A DNA stretch of 64,000 bases from Rhodobacteraceae bacterium MED-G08 (GCA_002457055.1 NTKT01000001.1:124001-188000), one strand, 5' to 3'; counted from the first letter of the stretch, positions 46,617 through 57,073 are shown. Translations and numbers: made by a program. Notes: generated by a model not told the origin, from the sequence alone.

Positions 46617-46832
46617 ATTACCCTCAGACGAATTTATAGAAAACATAGTAATAAGCCGTCAAAGTAGCAAGGCGTCAGTTCCAAAATGATTGTTGTGCAT
46701 GTTACACAGAGCAGTCATATTTCATTACAGAGTTATACCATTACTGAATTGCACTGATTATATATAGCTGCGTTTCCGTACAACTTTACTCCTTAAACAT
46801 CGAAGTATTGTAAATGGGCTCCGAAGGCCAGT

Positions 46833-47708
46833 TTATAAGAAGTTTTGCACTTCCCGCGCGTTTTTTTCTAAGAAACGACGCATTTTTGTAAACGCCGCAG
46901 CTTCTATTTGACGAACACGCTCCTTTGACAGACCCAGCTCCTGTCCCAAACTTTCAAGTGTTCGAGGTTCATCAATTATCTGTCTTTCCTTAACAATAAA
47001 TTTTTCTCTTTCAGAGAGACCGCCCATTGCACCAAGCAACCAATTTCGCAAGTTATCTTGGTCATGTGCTGCTTCAACGGTGTTAGAGTCGATGGAATCC
47101 TCGTCCTCAATGATATCAATCCATTCCCTGCCATCCTCATCAGACGCTTGAGTAGCATTTAGTGAATAATCAGTTCCGGATAAACGACCGTCCATCATTT
47201 CTACGTCACCCACAGGCACACCTATTTCAGTAGCTATCATTTCATGAAGTTGGCTTCGGTCCAACGGACCGCCATCTTGCATGGCCTCACGCTCTATCTG
47301 AGCTTGAACCCTTCTCATGTTGAAGAATAATGATTTTTGACTACTTGTGGATCCAGTTCTTACCAAAGACCAATTCCGCATAACATAATCTTGAATACCC
47401 GCTTTAATCCACCATACTGCGTACGTGGAGAACCGCACACCACGATCCGGGTCAAATTTATCAGCTGCTTTCATTAATCCTAGGCCAGCCTCTTGGATCA
47501 GATCAGACATGGGTGCGCCATATCGTTTGAATTTGGAAGCCATCGAAATTGCCAGTCGCATGTAAGCGCTGATTAGTCGATGCAAAGCTTTTTCATCCCG
47601 ATTGTTTCTCCATGCATAAGCTAGTTGCAATTCTGTCTCAGCATCGAGCAACTCAGCCTTCATTGCTTTTCTTGATAACGCTCTGTCCCCGCCGATATCT
47701 AAAGCCAT
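46833..47708 (-). CDS. rpoH2: RNA polymerase sigma factor RpoH, RpoHII type
   Basis: This 291-residue heat-shock/oxidative-stress sigma factor has region 2 with DLIQEAGLGLMKAADKFDP and FSTYAVWWIKAGIQDYVMRN, the RpoH box QKSLFFNMRR and a region 4 helix-turn-helix LESLGQELGLSKERVRQIE. The N-terminus MALDIGGDRALSRKAMKAEL matches the RpoHII branch of Rhodobacterales. ATG at 47708 follows GGAGAG by 5 nt. It is controlled by a sigma-E-type promoter. Confidence 0.92.
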   Translation of the reverse strand: MALDIGGDRALSRKAMKAELLDAETELQLAYAWRNNRDEKALHRLISAYMRLAISMASKFKRYGAPMSDLIQEAGLGLMKAADKFDPDRGVRFSTYAVWWIKAGIQDYVMRNWSLVRTGSTSSQKSLFFNMRRVQAQIEREAMQDGGPLDRSQLHEMIATEIGVPVGDVEMMDGRLSGTDYSLNATQASDEDGREWIDIIEDEDSIDSNTVEAAHDQDNLRNWLLGAMGGLSEREKFIVKERQIIDEPRTLESLGQELGLSKERVRQIEAAAFTKMRRFLEKNAREVQNFL

Positions 47709-47751
47709 AATTCTCTCCAACCAATAAAATATTATTTTTTAGTTATCGAAT

Positions 47752-47781
47752 TAATTACGTAGTAGCGGTTCATCTGGATCA
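47752..47781 (-). promoter_or_regulatory. Sigma-E (RpoE/ChrR-type) promoter of rpoHII
   Basis: On the minus strand TGATCC (47781-47776), 18 nt, and TAATTA (47757-47752) match the Rhodobacter RpoE promoter layout (TGATCC-N18-TAAGA-like). The start codon at 47708 leaves a leader of about 37 nt. Confidence 0.65.
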
Positions 47782-47924
47782 CTTACATCCATAATTTTTA
47801 TCGGGAATTTGCAAAAGCAAAGCAGAATTGATCCCAAAACATGTCCAAAGGATACTCATTTTATAATAATTAAAGTGTGTCGATAGCTATTAACTAAGAA
47901 ATAGTTTTACGATTTGTCTCTGGA

Positions 47925-48863
47925 TCAAACCTTTAGCTTTTCATCGATTGCGTTCCATATGATGCTAGCAGCATTTATTCCGTCAAAACGCTCCAATTCA
48001 TGCAGGCCGGTTGGCGAAGTAACATTAATTTCAGTTAGAAAGTCACCAATAACATCAATACCCACAAAAATTTGTCCCTTTTCTTTAAGAGTGGGCCCAA
48101 TTGTGTTGCAAATCTCTATGTCTCTCTCGCTTAAACCAATTTTAGTTGCGGTCCCACCAACATGCATATTTGATCTTATTTCTCCTGAAATTGGCACCCG
48201 GTTAATTGCACCCACAGGATTACCATCAACTAAAATAATTCTTTTATCACCTCTGGTAACTTGCGGTAAGAACTGTTGTGCCACCAGCGGTTCTCTCGAG
48301 AAATTGGCATACATCTCAACAATAGACTCTAAATTCTGATCATCAAGATTCAAACGTAAAACTCCAGTACCACCATTTCCGTACAGTGGTTTTACTATAA
48401 TATCGCCATACTTTTCCTTAAAGGCCTTTAAGACATCAATATTACGGGTAATTGAGGTTGGTGGGATCAACTCTGGAAAATTTAAAACAAGTAATTTCTC
48501 AGGTAGGTTCCTTACCCAAAAAGGATCGTTTACAACCAAAGTTTGCGGCTTAAGCGCATCTAAAATGAATGTTGTCGTAATGTAATGCATATCAAAAGGA
48601 GGATCCTGTCTCAGCCAAACAACATCAAACTCACTAAGTTCAACAACTTCTTCGGGACCCAGCTGCACAGACTCATTTTCTTTACCAATAATTTTAAAAA
48701 AATGGCCTGATGCGATAGCTTTACCATTTTCTGACGTTAACTTGTTTGGTTCGTAGTAAAATAATAAGTGTCCACGAAGCTGTGCTTCTTCTGCTATCCT
48801 GAACGTGCTATCAGCTTTAGGATCAACCGTTGTTATCGGATCCATCTGAAAAGCTACTTTCAT
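47925..48863 (-). CDS. gshB: Glutathione synthase
   Basis: This 312-residue ATP-grasp ligase joins gamma-glutamylcysteine and glycine. Motifs include MKVAFQMDPI, VWLRQDPPFDMHYITTTF, DIIVKPLYGNGGTGV and a C-terminal INVTSPTGLHEL. ATG at 48863 follows GGAG by 8 nt. rsmI lies upstream on the same strand, separated by 104 bp with no yraN between. Confidence 0.94.
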   Translation of the reverse strand: MKVAFQMDPITTVDPKADSTFRIAEEAQLRGHLLFYYEPNKLTSENGKAIASGHFFKIIGKENESVQLGPEEVVELSEFDVVWLRQDPPFDMHYITTTFILDALKPQTLVVNDPFWVRNLPEKLLVLNFPELIPPTSITRNIDVLKAFKEKYGDIIVKPLYGNGGTGVLRLNLDDQNLESIVEMYANFSREPLVAQQFLPQVTRGDKRIILVDGNPVGAINRVPISGEIRSNMHVGGTATKIGLSERDIEICNTIGPTLKEKGQIFVGIDVIGDFLTEINVTSPTGLHELERFDGINAASIIWNAIDEKLKV

Positions 48864-48967
48864 AATTTGCACTCCATTTGAACCCTAGCTGCCCATCTTT
48901 TGAACCAAAAAGCTCAAAATTTCAATGTATTTTGCAATTTATGATTTTAATCTTGTAACTTAGTCAA

Positions 48968-49846
48968 TTATAAGTTGTTACGCATCGACAATGCCAGATT
49001 GTAGACATATCGCTTACTTAATCCATGAGCAGCCGCAACAAAATTTGATGCATCCTTTAGAGTCATTTTTGAAAGCGCTACACTCAATTCAGCCTTTACA
49101 TCGGTGTCCGTCAACCCTGTGGAGATAGGACGATCAAGTAATACAACCAACTCTCCCTTTAGCTGCTCTTTTTGTATGATCGCGTACAATTCGGCTAATG
49201 TCCCCGATATAATTTGTTCAAATTTTTTTGTTAATTCCCGTGCAATAACTGCACGTCGATTTTCTCCCATGATGGCAACCAAGTCATCAAACATTTTAAT
49301 CAATCTTTTTGGGGATTCGTAGAAAATTAAAGTACTATGGATATTCGAAAGTTCTTTCAGCTTATTACGTCTCTTCTCCTTAGTCACTGGCAAGAAACCC
49401 TCAAAAAAGAACCGATCTGTAGGAAGCCCAGACAGAGTTAATGCAGTGATACAAGCAGACGCGCCTGGAACAGACGTAACATAAAAGCCCCTATCGGCCG
49501 CCTGCTTCGAGAGTTGATATCCTGGATCAGCAATTAAGGGCATCCCTGCATCTGAGGCATACGCAACAGCCATATTTCTGTCCAGCCATTCAAAAATTTT
49601 TGGTCTTACTTGGTCACCATTACAATCATTATACGAAAGCAATGGGCGATCATTTATAGGAATATTGTGTATATTCAATAGTTTACGCATTGAACGCGTG
49701 TCTTCAGCTGCTATAGCATCACAAGAAAACAAAACATCAAGTGCTCTCAGCGTAATATCACGAGCCGAGCCCAATGGCGTTGCCACGAGATACAAGCCAG
49801 ATTTCAATTTCTCACTATGGTAATTCACCCCTAGACCCCATCTCAA
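48968..49846 (-). CDS. rsmI: 16S rRNA 2'-O-ribose C1402 methyltransferase
   Basis: This 292-residue SAM-dependent enzyme modifies C1402 of 16S rRNA. It has GLYLVATPLGSARDITLRAL, AAEDTRSMRKLL, and VPGASACITALTLSGLP. A GTG six codons in, preceded by AGGGG, is an alternative start. The LpoA-like gene diverges from it. Confidence 0.93.
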   Translation of the reverse strand: MRWGLGVNYHSEKLKSGLYLVATPLGSARDITLRALDVLFSCDAIAAEDTRSMRKLLNIHNIPINDRPLLSYNDCNGDQVRPKIFEWLDRNMAVAYASDAGMPLIADPGYQLSKQAADRGFYVTSVPGASACITALTLSGLPTDRFFFEGFLPVTKEKRRNKLKELSNIHSTLIFYESPKRLIKMFDDLVAIMGENRRAVIARELTKKFEQIISGTLAELYAIIQKEQLKGELVVLLDRPISTGLTDTDVKAELSVALSKMTLKDASNFVAAAHGLSKRYVYNLALSMRNNL

Positions 49847-49886
49847 ACACGTCTATTATACAGCTCTGTATACAAATTGAAATTCT

Positions 49887-51077
49887 ATGCGAGCTTGGTT
49901 TATGACCTTTCGACTGTCACGGTTTACAAAAAAAATACTATCAGTTCCATTGATAGGCTCATTACTGCTTTTCATAAGTGCGTGCGAAATGCAAACCTCT
50001 TCAGTAGGAACTGGTCAATTGATTAATCTGGAAGAACCAATTCCGGTAGCATTATTGGTACCCAAGACTTCTCGAAATGCCTCCAGCGTAGCCATTAGCC
50101 TTGAAAATGCTACGCGGCTTGCAATATCTCAACTGGATACCGCCAAAATACAGTTAAAAGTATACGACACTTACGGATCATCAAAAATTGCGGCCAATCA
50201 GGCTAAACTGGCCGTCAAAGAAGGTGCTAAAATTATTATTGGGCCACTTTTCGGAGACGCTGCCAACGAAGCCGGGATCGCAGTCTCCGGCGAAAACGTA
50301 AACGTACTAAGTTTCTCAAATAACCCCACTGTAGCCGGTGGAAATCTTTTTATACTGGGAAAAACCTTCGAAAATACGGCGGAACGTTTAATCAAATTTG
50401 CTGCTTCGAAAGGAAAAAGACGAGCTGTCATTATTTATCCAGATACTGTGGAGGGTAGGCTTGGTCGAGCGGCTCTTGATGCAGCAACGAAAAAATCAAA
50501 TATTAGAATAGTTGCAACTCAAAGCTTTTCATTTACTCAAGAAAGCGTAGTGAACTCAGTTCCGTTAGTTAGGGCGGCAGCAAAGATTTATGACGCTGAT
50601 TTACTATTACTTACGTCAAATAGCGCAGGCGCCTTACCCTTGCTAGCTCAATTATTGCCAGAAGCGGGACTTAATCCAAAAAAGATCCAATACGCTGGAC
50701 TTGCACGATGGGATATCCCAGCGCAAAACATAAATTTACCTGGCCTCCAAGGAGGCTGGTTTGCGGTACCTGAAACCGCAAGATACGAAGTTTTTTCAGA
50801 TCACTATTTCGCAGAATATCGGGAAAAACCACACCCGCTAGCAGGGCTCGCATTCGATGCTATCTCAGCAGTCGGAGCTCTTGCACAATCAGGATACGCA
50901 AATGCTGTTACAACTAAAGCTCTCACTCGAAAATCAGGCTTTTCTGGTGTCGATGGGATTTTCCGTTTCACGGCCGCTGGCACTAATCAGCGCGGTTTAG
51001 CCATTGCACAAATCTCGGACTCACAGGTAAATATAATTGATGACGCGCCCCAATCGTTTAACCGTTCCGGTATGTGA
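49887..51077 (+). CDS. Penicillin-binding-protein activator, LpoA-like lipoprotein
   Basis: This 396-residue protein has a lipoprotein signal (GSLLLFISAC, lipidated Cys about residue 33) and a periplasmic-binding-type-I fold (LVPKTSRNASSVAISLENAT, IIGPLFGDAANEAG). This branch is annotated as PBP activator and is normally found next to rsmI in alphaproteobacteria. ATG at 49887 or 49902 may be used. glnD begins inside its last 38 nt. Confidence 0.82.
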   Translation: MRAWFMTFRLSRFTKKILSVPLIGSLLLFISACEMQTSSVGTGQLINLEEPIPVALLVPKTSRNASSVAISLENATRLAISQLDTAKIQLKVYDTYGSSKIAANQAKLAVKEGAKIIIGPLFGDAANEAGIAVSGENVNVLSFSNNPTVAGGNLFILGKTFENTAERLIKFAASKGKRRAVIIYPDTVEGRLGRAALDAATKKSNIRIVATQSFSFTQESVVNSVPLVRAAAKIYDADLLLLTSNSAGALPLLAQLLPEAGLNPKKIQYAGLARWDIPAQNINLPGLQGGWFAVPETARYEVFSDHYFAEYREKPHPLAGLAFDAISAVGALAQSGYANAVTTKALTRKSGFSGVDGIFRFTAAGTNQRGLAIAQISDSQVNIIDDAPQSFNRSGM

Positions 51078-53850
51078 CCCTAAATCACTAAAACCTGACT
51101 TGGATGAGGTAGGGCTTGTTTCTGCACCAGAAAAGATTTTTGACGCTCTTAGTTTCACGAGTTTTCTAAATAATTGTTATTCCGACGCAGCAGATTTAAA
51201 AATTTTCCGAGATAATGCGGTTGCAGAACTGCGGCGCATCCGAAAAGCTGGTATGGATGAGATAGCAAGCAGTTTTTTGCAAGATCCACTTGCTGCTGAA
51301 AAAGTCATTCGCTCATATACCTGGCTTACAGACTGTATTGTCAAATCAGTATGGAATATAAGCAAAATATGGCTACACCCAGTTCCAAACCCAACGCAGG
51401 CTGAAAAATTATCTTTAATCGCAGTTGGGGGTTATGGCCGCAAAGAGATGGCACCATACTCTGATGTAGATCTGCTTTTTTTAACACCGTATAAAATTAC
51501 ACCTTGGGCTGAAAGTGCCATTGAAACTATTCTATATATTTTGTGGGACTTAAAACTTAAAATTGGACATTCTTCACGAACGATAAATGATTGTTTGAGA
51601 TTGGGGAAAGAAGATTACACTATTCGTACTGCTTTATTAGAACAGCGTTTTATAGATGGAGATCATGCTACTGCAAAAGAGTTAGAAAAGCGATTGTGGT
51701 CCGGGTTATTCAACTCAACTGCAAAAGATTTTATATCAGCTAAATTGCAAGAAAGAGAACTGCGCCATGAAAAACAAGGCGGTCAACGCTATATGGTGGA
51801 ACCCAACGTTAAAGAGGGCAAAGGCGGCCTGAGAGACCTACAATCATTATTTTGGATTGCGAAATATTTGTACCATTTAAAGGAACAGTCAGATCTGGTG
51901 AAGCTTGGAATGTTACGAAAAGATGAGTTTGCAAAGTTTCAGCAAGCGGAAAATTTCTTGTGGGCAGTCCGCTGCCATCTCCATATTTTCACACAGCGAC
52001 CAACCGATCAGTTGTCTTTCGACCTGCAAGTCGAAGCATCTGAACGTATGGGCTACAAAGACACAAAAGCTCGTCGAGCGGTAGAATTATTCATGCAGGA
52101 TTATTTTACCCATGCAACAAGAGTGGGGGATATAACGCGGATATTTTTAACTGCTTTGGAAGCAAAACATGTTAAAGAAATGCCACTACTCCAGAGAATT
52201 TTTAGGCGATTGCCACAAATCAAGGATCCATACATAGTTTCACAGAATAGATTGTCGGTTAAGTCATTTGATGAGTTTTTAAGAGATAAACTAAACCTGT
52301 TGCGACTATTTGAAGAGGCACTTAGGACAGGATTATTAATTCATCCGGATGCTATGCGAGCAGTATCGGCTAATATTCATCTCTTTGATGAGCAAATGCG
52401 CCAAGACAAAGAAGCCCAACGTATTTTCATGGATTTATTGATAAAGCATGGGAATCCAGAAAGAGCGCTACGCAGAATGAACGAGTTGGGCGCATTAGCT
52501 GCGTTCATACCTGAATTCCAACCAATTGTAGCAATGATGCAGTTTAATATGTATCATAGCTACACGGTAGATGAGCACACGATCCAATGCATTTCACATC
52601 TGGCTCAGATTGAAAGAGAAGAATTAATGGAAGAGCTTCCTATCGCAAGCTCCATTCTTAAAAAAGGCGCAAACAGGCGCATTCTATACATCAGTCTACT
52701 GCTCCATGACATAGGCAAAGGACGGGATGAAGATCACTCGGTATTGGGTGCGCGGATCTCACGAAAAGTTGCACCACGATTGGGCCTCAGCAAGAAGGAG
52801 GTAGAAACTGTTGAATGGCTGATACGATACCACCTGTTAATGTCCGATATGGCTCAAAAAAGAGACATTGCCGATCCCAGAACAGTTAGAGATTTTGCGA
52901 AAGCAGTCCAAACTGTAAACCGACTAGATCTACTTACAGTGCTTACGGTATGCGATATCCGTGGTGTGGGTCCAAATACCTGGAATAATTGGAAAGCAGT
53001 ATTGATCCGAGCTTTGTATAGGCAAACAAAGAAAGTTTTGGAGAATGGATATGAAGCAATTACACGGGAAAATAGGGGTGCGGAGGCCAAGAAGAACCTT
53101 AAAGCTAGATTAGTTTCTTGGAACTCTAGGCAGGTGCGAAGTGAATTATCGCGCCATTACGATCCATACTGGCAAGGATTACATGTAACAGCGCATGAAA
53201 CATTTGCCAATTTACTAAGAGACATTGCCGATGACGAAATTAAAATAAACTTACATCCTGATCAAGACAGAGACGCGACTAGAATATGCTTTGCGCTGAA
53301 TGACCATCCCGGCATATTTTCTAGGCTAGCTGGAGCGTTAGCACTTGTTGGAGCAAACGTAGTGGACGCGAGAACATATACATCAAAGGATGGATATGCA
53401 ACGGCTGCATTTTGGGTTCAGGATAAGTATGGAAATCCATATAAGGTTACTCATCTTAAAAGATTGCATGCCATGATTGAGAAAACTTTGAAGGGTGAGG
53501 TAATTACACAAGAAGCTATAAAAGACCGTGACAGGCTCAAAAAACGTGAGAGAGCATTTAACGTGCCTACTTCAATAACTTTCGATAATGACGGATCCGA
53601 AATTTATACACTAATCGAGGTAGACACAAGAGATCGACCGGGCCTTTTGTTTGATTTAACGAGAGCACTGGCAAATATGAATGTTTATATCGCCTCTGCT
53701 GTAATAGCCACATATGGTGAACAGGTTGTAGATACTTTTTATGTCAAAGATACCTTTGGATTAAAATTCCATAGCCCCTCAAAACAGCGTGCTCTGGAAG
53801 ATAAGCTCCGTTTGGCGATAGAGCTAGGTGTTAAAAGGGCAGAACTATAA
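51040..53850 (+). CDS. glnD: [Protein-PII] uridylyltransferase/uridylyl-removing enzyme
   Basis: This 936-residue nitrogen-sensing enzyme acts on PII. Domains in order: nucleotidyltransferase (GGYGRKEMAPYSDVDLLFL), an HD domain (LLLHDIGKGRDEDHS, about 553-567) and two ACT glutamine-sensing domains at the C-terminus (LNDHPGIFSRLAGAL and VDTRDRPGLLFDLTRAL). ATG at 51040 is chosen; it overlaps the lipoprotein gene by 38 nt. The stop overlaps murJ by 1 nt. Confidence 0.95.
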   Translation: MTRPNRLTVPVCDPKSLKPDLDEVGLVSAPEKIFDALSFTSFLNNCYSDAADLKIFRDNAVAELRRIRKAGMDEIASSFLQDPLAAEKVIRSYTWLTDCIVKSVWNISKIWLHPVPNPTQAEKLSLIAVGGYGRKEMAPYSDVDLLFLTPYKITPWAESAIETILYILWDLKLKIGHSSRTINDCLRLGKEDYTIRTALLEQRFIDGDHATAKELEKRLWSGLFNSTAKDFISAKLQERELRHEKQGGQRYMVEPNVKEGKGGLRDLQSLFWIAKYLYHLKEQSDLVKLGMLRKDEFAKFQQAENFLWAVRCHLHIFTQRPTDQLSFDLQVEASERMGYKDTKARRAVELFMQDYFTHATRVGDITRIFLTALEAKHVKEMPLLQRIFRRLPQIKDPYIVSQNRLSVKSFDEFLRDKLNLLRLFEEALRTGLLIHPDAMRAVSANIHLFDEQMRQDKEAQRIFMDLLIKHGNPERALRRMNELGALAAFIPEFQPIVAMMQFNMYHSYTVDEHTIQCISHLAQIEREELMEELPIASSILKKGANRRILYISLLLHDIGKGRDEDHSVLGARISRKVAPRLGLSKKEVETVEWLIRYHLLMSDMAQKRDIADPRTVRDFAKAVQTVNRLDLLTVLTVCDIRGVGPNTWNNWKAVLIRALYRQTKKVLENGYEAITRENRGAEAKKNLKARLVSWNSRQVRSELSRHYDPYWQGLHVTAHETFANLLRDIADDEIKINLHPDQDRDATRICFALNDHPGIFSRLAGALALVGANVVDARTYTSKDGYATAAFWVQDKYGNPYKVTHLKRLHAMIEKTLKGEVITQEAIKDRDRLKKRERAFNVPTSITFDNDGSEIYTLIEVDTRDRPGLLFDLTRALANMNVYIASAVIATYGEQVVDTFYVKDTFGLKFHSPSKQRALEDKLRLAIELGVKRAEL

Positions 53851-55379
53851 TGCAGGTCAAGCTAACCAAAAGTGTTATCACAGTTGGCTCTTGGACTTTG
53901 ATTAGTCGTATTCTGGGGATGGTTAGAGAAGTTCTACTCTCAACTTTCATTGGAGCAGGACCTCTTCTAGACGCCTTTGTGGCTGCTTTCAGATTACCCA
54001 ATATTTTTAGACGTTTTTTTGCAGAAGGTGCCTTTAATGCAGCGTTTGTACCATTATTTGCAAAGCGTTATGAAAGTAACATGGAACCCAAGGAGTTTGC
54101 TAACAATGTTTTTGCAAACTTACTAACTTTACTTTTAATACTTACATCAATTGCCATGGTTTTTATGCCGGGTCTGGTATTTTTAACAGCAGCAGGTTTT
54201 GCCTCTGATCACAGGTTCGATTTAACAGTCGATTTTGGAAGAATTATGTTTCCCTATATACTGTTAATCTCCTTAGCAGCTTTATTTTCCGGAATTTTGA
54301 ATACAACTGGACGCTTTGCTATAGCAGCTGCTGCACCAGTCATTTTAAATATAACTATAGTATTTGCCCTTCTTACCGCGCGGGCAACCGAACATAACAT
54401 AATGGTATGGTTGGTGTGGTCCATACCCATTGCCGGCATAATTCAATTAAGTTTGCTTTGGCTGGCTACATACAAAACAGGAATTAAAATTACCTTCTCC
54501 GTTCCTAAATGGAACAAAGACATAGGCAACCTTGTAAAACTAGCGATACCTGCTGCGTTAGCTGGTGGCGTGCTCCAGATCAATTTGTTGGTTGGGCAGC
54601 TCGTTGCTAGTCAAGAAACCGGTGCAATAAGTTTTTTATACTTTGCGGATAGGTTGTATCAACTGCCTCTTGGAATAGCCGGAATAGCAGTTGGAACAGT
54701 TCTATTACCAAAACTCTCTCGTCATTTAAAAACAGGCGATAGTAATCAAGCACAAATCACATATTCTAAAAGTGCTGAAATGGTATGGTTTGTGGCCCTA
54801 CCCTCCAGCTTTGCTTTGTGTTTAATCCCCTTGCCTCTTGTTTCAGCTCTTTTTGAACATGGAGAAACATCAAGGCAGGATGCACTTGCTATATCATACG
54901 CCACTGCCATTTACGGTCTTGGACTTCCGGCCTTTATGATACAAAAACTTTTGCAACCATTATACTTTGCACGAGAAGACACAAAAACTCCGCTGCGATT
55001 TGCGGTCATTTCAATGTTATTAAATGCAATTCTTGCAATTGCACTTCTCAAAGTTATGGGTTGGATAGCAGTTGCAGTAGCTGCGAGCGCATCAGCTTGG
55101 GTTACATCTATTCTATTATGGATCAGCGCTAAAAAATTTGGGCGTGCAGCAAGTGCGTTGAAAACTTCCACCAACCGCATCAAGCGTACTTTTTTTGCAA
55201 GCTTGGTGATGGGTATAATTCTATGGGCTACCAGTCAAAACATGTACATTGCGATGCAGACATCAGCTGAAAGGGTATTTTTTGCAATCGGACTAGTTTT
55301 TGCGGGTTCGACAATTTACCTAGTCATCGTTTACATGCTGAAGGCTTTCCCGAAAAATTCAGAAAAGGCCTTAAATTAG
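53850..55379 (+). CDS. murJ: Lipid II flippase MurJ
   Basis: This 509-residue membrane protein should move lipid II across the inner membrane. It has about fourteen helices, and the family N-terminus GSWTLISRILGMVREVLLS and FRLPNIFRRFFAEGAFNAAF are intact. Its ATG overlaps the glnD TAA (TAATG), the usual alphaproteobacterial glnD-murJ coupling. Confidence 0.95.
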   Translation: MQVKLTKSVITVGSWTLISRILGMVREVLLSTFIGAGPLLDAFVAAFRLPNIFRRFFAEGAFNAAFVPLFAKRYESNMEPKEFANNVFANLLTLLLILTSIAMVFMPGLVFLTAAGFASDHRFDLTVDFGRIMFPYILLISLAALFSGILNTTGRFAIAAAAPVILNITIVFALLTARATEHNIMVWLVWSIPIAGIIQLSLLWLATYKTGIKITFSVPKWNKDIGNLVKLAIPAALAGGVLQINLLVGQLVASQETGAISFLYFADRLYQLPLGIAGIAVGTVLLPKLSRHLKTGDSNQAQITYSKSAEMVWFVALPSSFALCLIPLPLVSALFEHGETSRQDALAISYATAIYGLGLPAFMIQKLLQPLYFAREDTKTPLRFAVISMLLNAILAIALLKVMGWIAVAVAASASAWVTSILLWISAKKFGRAASALKTSTNRIKRTFFASLVMGIILWATSQNMYIAMQTSAERVFFAIGLVFAGSTIYLVIVYMLKAFPKNSEKALN

Positions 55380-55474
55380 GTAACTGAATTGGTATGACCA
55401 TTAAGAAGGCTTCTTGACGTGTTGCAACTACAGGATTACTGCATCTTTATGATAATTTGTCAGGGGCATTGCTT

Positions 55475-56518
55475 ATGATAGACCAAGATAAAAAGTCGTC
55501 ATTCAAAACTTTTGAAAAACGAGTGTTTTCAGGTGTTCAGCCTACAGGAGGTCTCACATTAGGAAACTATCTTGGTGCCGTTAAACGCTTTGTGGAAATG
55601 CAGAGCAAAGAGTACGAAACTATATACTGTGTTGTCGATCAACATGCGATAACAGCATGGCAAAACCCAATAGAATTAAAGCAAAATACTAGACAAATTG
55701 CAGCTTTTTTTATAGCCGCAGGCATAGATCCTAATTCGTCTATCCTTTTCAATCAATCAGCCGTAGCCGAGCATGCCCAATTAGCTTGGGTTTTTAATTG
55801 CGTGGCCAGGATGGGTTGGATGCAGCGAATGACGCAATTTAAAGATAAGGCCGGGAAAAATGCTCAAAATGCTGCCCTTGGTTTATTTGCATATCCTGCC
55901 CTGATGGCTGCAGACATTTTGCTATACCATGCGACGCATGTTCCCGTAGGAGACGATCAAAAACAACATCTTGAATTGACTAGAGATATAGCGATTAAAT
56001 TTAACCATGATTATGATATCGATTTTTTCCCTGTGACTGAACCTGTCATTGGAGGAACAGCCTCAAGAGTAATGAGCTTGCGAGATGGAACAAAAAAAAT
56101 GTCAAAATCAGACCCATCCGATTTAAGTAGGATCAATATGGGTGATGATGCGGATACAATATTTCTTAAATTCAAAAAAGCTAAGACAGATGCAGAGGCG
56201 TTACCATCAGAAATAGATGGTTTGAAAAATAGACCTGAAGCAGAAAACCTCGTAACAATCTACTCAGCACTTAGCGAACAATCAATGGATAGAACACTGC
56301 AGGAAGTTGGTGGCAAACAATTTTCTGAGTTTAAACCAATTTTAGCAGAGTGCGCAGTAGAAATTTTGTCTCCAATTTCACGAGAAATGACTAGACTAAT
56401 GCAAAATGCAGATGAAATAGACACTATACTCGCCTCAGGTGCTAAAAGAGCTCGTGAAATCGCAGGTCCAATTTTGGACAAAACTTACGATATAGTCGGT
56501 ATGCTCAAACCGAAGTAA
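55475..56518 (+). CDS. trpS: Tryptophanyl-tRNA synthetase
   Basis: This 347-residue class-I synthetase has a HIGH-like [13 protein letters not shown] and the KMSKS loop [12 protein letters not shown] at 55475 is preferred to an upstream TTG; AGGGG lies 9 nt before it. A short N-terminal extension (about 18 residues) precedes the usual start. A small hairpin with a T-run follows. Confidence 0.94.
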   Translation: MIDQDKKSSFKTFEKRVFSGVQPTGGLTLGNYLGAVKRFVEMQSKEYETIYCVVDQHAITAWQNPIELKQNTRQIAAFFIAAGIDPNSSILFNQSAVAEHAQLAWVFNCVARMGWMQRMTQFKDKAGKNAQNAALGLFAYPALMAADILLYHATHVPVGDDQKQHLELTRDIAIKFNHDYDIDFFPVTEPVIGGTASRVMSLRDGTKKMSKSDPSDLSRINMGDDADTIFLKFKKAKTDAEALPSEIDGLKNRPEAENLVTIYSALSEQSMDRTLQEVGGKQFSEFKPILAECAVEILSPISREMTRLMQNADEIDTILASGAKRAREIAGPILDKTYDIVGMLKPK

Positions 56519-56520
56519 GT

Positions 56521-56539
56521 CTTCTAAAAGAAGTTTTTT
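56521..56539 (+). terminator. Weak terminator after trpS
   Basis: CTTCT and AGAAG with a 3-nt loop are followed by six Ts. The 5-bp stem is short, so efficiency is uncertain. Confidence 0.4.
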
Positions 56540-56617
56540 AAATTACTCGGATGGTTCACTACGCGAATGATTGCAAACGCAAGTTTCATAGTGCATGCTA
56601 AAGCAATGGAGGACTAG

Positions 56618-57073
56618 ATGCGCAAATTTTTAGTAGTTCTAGATGACAGCAAAGAATGCCTCAACGCAATGCGATTTGCAGCAATGCGCGCTGCGAAAAC
56701 TGGGGGCGGCGTGGAAGTACTCTCTATAATTCCGCCAGAAGAATTTAATCACTGGATTGGGGTCGGTGATTTAATGCGCGCAGAAGCCAAAGAAAGAATA
56801 GAAGTTCATTTTGAAGTATTTGCCAAATGGATGCGAGATAGACAGGGAGTCAACCCAAGTTTAGTGATAAGAGAGGGCGAGGTTGTCCCCGAAATTTTAG
56901 CACAAATATCCGAAGACCCTGAAATAGGTATTCTAGTACTCGGCGCCAGTACTGATAAAAAAGGGCCCGGACCGATAGTCACTCAATTAAGCAAAAACGC
57001 AGGGTCTTTACCAATCCCTATTACCGTTGTCCCGGGAGACCTGTCTAAAGAAAGACTCGAGGCGATTACTTAA
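56618..57073 (+). CDS. Universal stress protein (UspA) family
   Basis: This 151-residue protein has the Usp fold: an N-terminal FLVVLDDSKECLNAM, and a late ATP-binding-type segment VLGASTDKKGPGP. It lies between trpS and nfuA, as is usual in Rhodobacteraceae. The TAA ends 0 bp before the Irr-box of nfuA. Its cellular role is unknown. Confidence 0.82.
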   Translation: MRKFLVVLDDSKECLNAMRFAAMRAAKTGGGVEVLSIIPPEEFNHWIGVGDLMRAEAKERIEVHFEVFAKWMRDRQGVNPSLVIREGEVVPEILAQISEDPEIGILVLGASTDKKGPGPIVTQLSKNAGSLPIPITVVPGDLSKERLEAIT

